25,481 nucleotides of DNA from Lentisphaeria bacterium UBA1776 (GTDB lineage: Bacteria; Verrucomicrobiota; Lentisphaeria; Victivallales; Victivallaceae), in contig DCGO01000087.1 of assembly GCA_002314605.1 (NCBI GenBank), positions 1 to 25,481 of the forward strand, written 5' to 3'. Of this stretch, positions 22,660 through 25,481 are shown one piece after another. A program made the position numbers and the translations under genes. The notes beneath the pieces were generated by a model. It had not been told where the DNA came from and did not search any database. It saw nothing but the letters and a program-made list of their open reading frames with translations. The stretch's first letter is position 1. The number at the start of each line of letters is the position of its first letter.

Positions 22660-23103
22660 GTGAGAGTCTTGTTTGTCTGTACCGGCAATACCTGCCGGAG
22701 CCCCATGGCGGAGGCGTATGTCCGGGCTCAACTGGAGCGTGACGGGAGAATTCTGGAGGCGGAGGAAATCGGTTCCGCCGGAATTTGTGCCTGTGACGGA
22801 GCCCGTGCTTCCGCCGGAGCCCGGTCGGCGATCCGGAAGGCCGGCGGCAGTCTTGAGGCTTTCCGGAGCAGACAGCTGGAGCCGGGGATGCTGTATGAGG
22901 CGGACCGGATCGTCTGCATGTCGGAGTCTCATCGGCAATCCGTGCTGGAACTGGCACCGGATTGCGACGCAAAGACCGTGCTGCTCCTGGGGGGGCGCAG
23001 TGTTCCGGACCCTTACGGAGGGGATGACGAGGTCTATTGCCGGGTGTTCGAGTCCATGCGTCCGGCGCTGGATGCCGAGGTGAAACGGCTCCTTGAAAAG
23101 TGA
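22660..23103 (+). CDS. ywlE: YwlE-like low-molecular-weight phosphatase (probable arginine phosphatase)
   Basis: This 147-residue phosphatase has the P-loop CTGNTCRS (Cys7 to Arg13) and the general acid Asp117 in VPDPYGG. Thr11 in the loop is the residue that marks B. subtilis YwlE, a protein-arginine phosphatase; tyrosine phosphatases of this fold usually have Ile or Leu there. I chose the GTG at 22660 because AGGAG (22645-22649) precedes it, the family normally begins a few residues before 'VLFVC', and the upstream open frame starts before the predicted promoter. An ATG at 22633 is possible. rpiB-glyA follows, an order also found in B. subtilis (ywlE, ywlF/rpiB, then glyA). Whether a McsB arginine kinase exists in this genome is unknown. 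Confidence 0.88.
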   Translation: MRVLFVCTGNTCRSPMAEAYVRAQLERDGRILEAEEIGSAGICACDGARASAGARSAIRKAGGSLEAFRSRQLEPGMLYEADRIVCMSESHRQSVLELAPDCDAKTVLLLGGRSVPDPYGGDDEVYCRVFESMRPALDAEVKRLLEK

Positions 23104-23159
23104 ATTTTGCATTGAAATAAATTTAGAGAACCATCCATCATTAAACAGGAGAAATGAAG

Positions 23160-24872
23160 ATGATCCAGGATTTCAATCCCAAGTCTATACGTTTGGCCAT
23201 CGGGGCCGATCACGGCGGATTCCAGCAGAAACAGGAACTGGTGAAGATCCTTCAGTCCAAAGGAATTGAAGTTTTGGACAAGGGCCCGTTTATCCTGGAT
23301 CCGGCGGATGATTACACCGATTTCGGTGCGGCTGCCGCCCGTGAAGTGGCTCTGGGCGGCGCGGATGCCGCCATTCTGCTGTGCCGTTCCGGTGTGGGCA
23401 TGGGGATCACGGCCAACCGTTTCCATGGGGTCCGGGCCGCTGTTGCCCTGGATGCCGATACGGCGAAGAAGAGCCGGGAGCACAACGCCTCCAACGTGCT
23501 GGTCCTGCCCGGCAGCAAGCTGGACCTGGCTGCCTGCAAAGAGATCATTGAGGCGTGGCTTGCCGAGCCTTTCTCTCAGGATGAGCGGCACGTCCGCCGT
23601 CTGGAAAAGGCGGAAACTCTCACCTACGACGATATTGCCCCGATCCGCAATGCGGATCCGGAGATCGCCGGCTGGATCGACAAAGAAGCCGCCCGCCAGC
23701 GGGACGGCATTGAATTGATCGCATCGGAGAACTTCACCAGCTGCGCCATCCGCGCCGCCCAGGGATCGGTGCTGACCAACAAGTATGCCGAAGGGTATCC
23801 TGCCAGGCGCTACTACGGCGGCTGTGAATTCATTGACGAGATCGAAAAACTGGCCATCGAACGGGCCAAAGCGCTTTTCGGCGCCGAAGCCGCCAACGTC
23901 CAGCCCCATGCGGGCAGTCAGGCCAATATGGCGGTCTATTTTGCCTTGCTGAACCCCGGCGACACCGTACTTTCCATGAGCCTGGATCACGGCGGGCATC
24001 TGACTCACGGGCATCCGCTCAATTTTTCCGGCAAACTCTTCAACATCGTGCCCTATGGCGTTTCGCAGGAGACCGAGATGATCGACTACGATGAGATCGA
24101 GCGTCTGTCCATGGAGTGCAAGCCCCGGATGATCCTGGCCGGCGCCAGCGCTTACCCGCGGATCATCGACTTCCCCCGCCTGCGGGCCATTGCGGACAAG
24201 GCCAATGCGTTCCTCTTTGTGGATATGGCGCACATCGCCGGTCTGGTGGCGGCGGGACTGCATCCCAGCCCGGTGCCGTACTGCGATGTGGTGACCACCA
24301 CCACCCACAAGACCCTCCGGGGCCCCCGTTCCGGGCTGATCCTCTGCAAAGAGAAATACATCAAGGCCATCAATTCCCGGGTGTTCCCCGGTTTGCAGGG
24401 CGGGCCTCTTGAACATGTGATCGCCGCCAAGGCCATCTGTTTCAAGGAAGCCATGTCGCCGGAATTCAAGGCCTATCAGCAGCAGATCGTCAAGAATGCT
24501 GCATTGCTTGCCAAAACCTTGCAGGAAAAGGGATTCCGGATCGTCTCCGGCGGCACGGACAACCACCTGATGCTGGTGGACCTGCGGCCCCGGCTCGCCA
24601 CCGGCAAGGAGGTCCAGATCGCCTGCGACAAGGCGCGGATCACCCTGAACAAGAACATGATCCCCTTCGATCCCGAGAAGCCCTTTGTGACCAGCGGGGT
24701 CAGGATCGGGACTCCGGCGGTGACCACCCGGGGGATGAAGGAGCCTGAGATGCTGCGCATCGCCGATTTCATCGACCGCGCAGTGGCGGCCCGGAATGAT
24801 GATGAAGCGTTGAAGAAACTCGGCGAAGAGGTCCGGGAGTTCACCCTGGATTTTCCGATGCCGCAATTTTAA
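23160..24872 (+). CDS. glyA: Ribose-5-phosphate isomerase B / serine hydroxymethyltransferase fusion
   Basis: This 570-residue protein joins two enzymes. Residues 1 to about 145 are RpiB, interconverting ribose-5- and ribulose-5-phosphate: ADHGG (His18), LLCRSGVGMGITANR (Cys75; the usual CGTG is CRSG here) and REHNASN (His108). Residues about 152-570 are a complete SHMT, making glycine and methylene-tetrahydrofolate from serine: 'GIELIASENFTS', 'KYAEGYPARRYYGG', 'VDMAHIAGLVAAG' and the PLP lysine Lys384 in TTTTHKTLRGPRSG. A single frame runs through with no frameshift sign. I chose the ATG at 23160 because AGGAGA (23147-23152) is well spaced from it; the ATG at 23154 adds two residues but is very close to that site. 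serS follows after 15 bp. Confidence 0.95.
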   Translation: MIQDFNPKSIRLAIGADHGGFQQKQELVKILQSKGIEVLDKGPFILDPADDYTDFGAAAAREVALGGADAAILLCRSGVGMGITANRFHGVRAAVALDADTAKKSREHNASNVLVLPGSKLDLAACKEIIEAWLAEPFSQDERHVRRLEKAETLTYDDIAPIRNADPEIAGWIDKEAARQRDGIELIASENFTSCAIRAAQGSVLTNKYAEGYPARRYYGGCEFIDEIEKLAIERAKALFGAEAANVQPHAGSQANMAVYFALLNPGDTVLSMSLDHGGHLTHGHPLNFSGKLFNIVPYGVSQETEMIDYDEIERLSMECKPRMILAGASAYPRIIDFPRLRAIADKANAFLFVDMAHIAGLVAAGLHPSPVPYCDVVTTTTHKTLRGPRSGLILCKEKYIKAINSRVFPGLQGGPLEHVIAAKAICFKEAMSPEFKAYQQQIVKNAALLAKTLQEKGFRIVSGGTDNHLMLVDLRPRLATGKEVQIACDKARITLNKNMIPFDPEKPFVTSGVRIGTPAVTTRGMKEPEMLRIADFIDRAVAARNDDEALKKLGEEVREFTLDFPMPQF

Positions 24873-24887
24873 GGTACAGGTGAAACT

Positions 24888-25481
24888 ATGATCGACGTTA
24901 AATTTCTCCATGAACATTTTGATCTGGTAAAGGCCAATGCCATCCGTCGGAAGTGCCCGGTGAATTTTGACATGCTTTTTGAGGTGGACAAGCTCTGCCG
25001 CCAGCTGACAACCGAGGTGGAAGATTTGCGGGCCAAACGCAACCGCCTGAGCAAGGAGTGCAAGGATAATCCGGCGGCCCGTGACGAGGTCCGTTTGCTG
25101 AAGGATGAGCTGGGCCGCAAGGAGGCGGAACTGGGCAAGCAGCAGGACAAGCTCCGGCAGATGCTGGATTTTCTGCCCAACATGCTGGCTGCGGACGTGC
25201 CGGACGGGAATACCGATCTCGATAACGTGGAACTCCGCAAAGTGGGGACCATTCCCACCTTTGACTTCAAGGTCCGGGACCATCAGGAACTGGGGGAGAT
25301 GCTGGATATCCTCGACACCGCCCGGGGGGCAAAAGTCGCCCAGTCCGGATTCTATTACTGGAAAGGGAAGGGGGCCATCCTCGCGCAGTCCTTCTTCTTC
25401 TGGGTGCAGAAGTTCCTTGTGGAGCGCGGCTTCACGATGTTCATGACCCCCTGCCTCGCCAAGGAGCGCACGCTCTTCGGC
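24888..25481 (+). CDS. serS: Seryl-tRNA synthetase, 5' part (runs off window)
   Basis: The first 198 codons of a class II synthetase are present; the frame is open to the last base. The N-terminal helical arm that binds the long variable arm of tRNA-Ser is clear: 'MIDVKFLHEHFDLVKANAIRR', then a long coiled coil (about 35-95) rich in Lys/Glu with 'LRAKRNRLSKE'. 'LPNMLAADVPDG' leads to the start of the catalytic domain (FDFKVRDHQELGEMLDILD, then 'GSGFYYWKG'-like AQSGFYYWKGKGA). AGGTGA lies 5 bp before the ATG. The motif 2 and 3 region is outside the window. Standing next to glyA, it links serine use in one-carbon metabolism and translation. Confidence 0.96.
   Translation, partial: MIDVKFLHEHFDLVKANAIRRKCPVNFDMLFEVDKLCRQLTTEVEDLRAKRNRLSKECKDNPAARDEVRLLKDELGRKEAELGKQQDKLRQMLDFLPNMLAADVPDGNTDLDNVELRKVGTIPTFDFKVRDHQELGEMLDILDTARGAKVAQSGFYYWKGKGAILAQSFFFWVQKFLVERGFTMFMTPCLAKERTLFG

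Noticed and set aside
23590..23630. Possible frameshift or missed stop between RpiB and GlyA
   Set aside because: The frame is continuous, the linker is short and ordinary, and no homopolymer run or duplicate start site is seen at the junction.
23034..25283. 749-aa open frame on the minus strand opposite ywlE, rpiB-glyA and serS
   Set aside because: It runs through several certain plus-strand genes. The protein has no recognisable domain and has shadow-like composition.

Overview
The window is a densely packed bacterial chromosome segment of moderately high GC. It shows ordinary Shine-Dalgarno starts, short gaps, several start/stop overlaps, and no rRNA, tRNA, CRISPR array or insertion sequence. 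An MlaEFD lipid-transport set, a D,D-carboxypeptidase and an Aas-like phospholipid enzyme point to a diderm (Gram-negative-type) cell. The EIIA-CBS regulator, the E-F-D order of the mla genes and an RpiB-GlyA fusion make me think of the Planctomycetota/Verrucomicrobiota/Lentisphaerota group, perhaps Lentisphaerota. That placement is an inference, not something the sequence proves.

Layout. (1) 1-1441: a promoter, a 107-residue unknown protein and an exported DUF3089 alpha/beta hydrolase. (2) 1447-6001: a promoter followed by NADP isocitrate dehydrogenase, an EIIA-CBS regulator, an ArsB/NhaD-type transporter, a GNAT acetyltransferase and the tRNA methyltransferase TrmL, with the last three overlapping. 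(3) 5992-6949, minus strand: two small genes whose proteins look like phage tail-completion proteins, followed by a plus-strand terminator at 6974-6999. (4) 7064-13039: a promoter, then ffh, a two-TM unknown protein, mlaE, mlaF, mlaD and a GxDLY/SGNH esterase, apparently one operon. (5) 13037-14643, minus strand: a cstA-type transporter with its own promoter and terminator. (6) 14726-22570: a divergent promoter, then a LarB protein fused to a LeuA-type regulatory domain, a DacA-like carboxypeptidase, a PlsC-acyl-ACP synthetase fusion, pyrD (class 1B), purT and a degenerate Cas4/AddB-like nuclease-fold protein. (7) 22580-25481: a promoter, then a YwlE-type phosphatase, the RpiB-GlyA fusion and the first 198 codons of serS.

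How the genes fit together. Most are housekeeping: TCA cycle, protein targeting, envelope lipid transport and wall trimming, pyrimidine and purine synthesis, one-carbon metabolism and Ser-tRNA charging. The most unusual item is the 427-residue protein at 14837-16120. It joins a complete LarB (nickel-pincer cofactor synthesis) domain, including the Cys221 nucleophile, to what reads as the C-terminal regulatory part of a type-2 isopropylmalate synthase. A perfect 8-bp-stem palindrome lies exactly at the domain junction. Other points of interest are the RpiB-GlyA fusion beside a phosphatase with the arginine-phosphatase signature, the Cys4 nuclease-like protein lacking its catalytic lysine, and the orphan phage-like gene pair. 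Six promoters share one TTGnnn-16/17-TATATT pattern.
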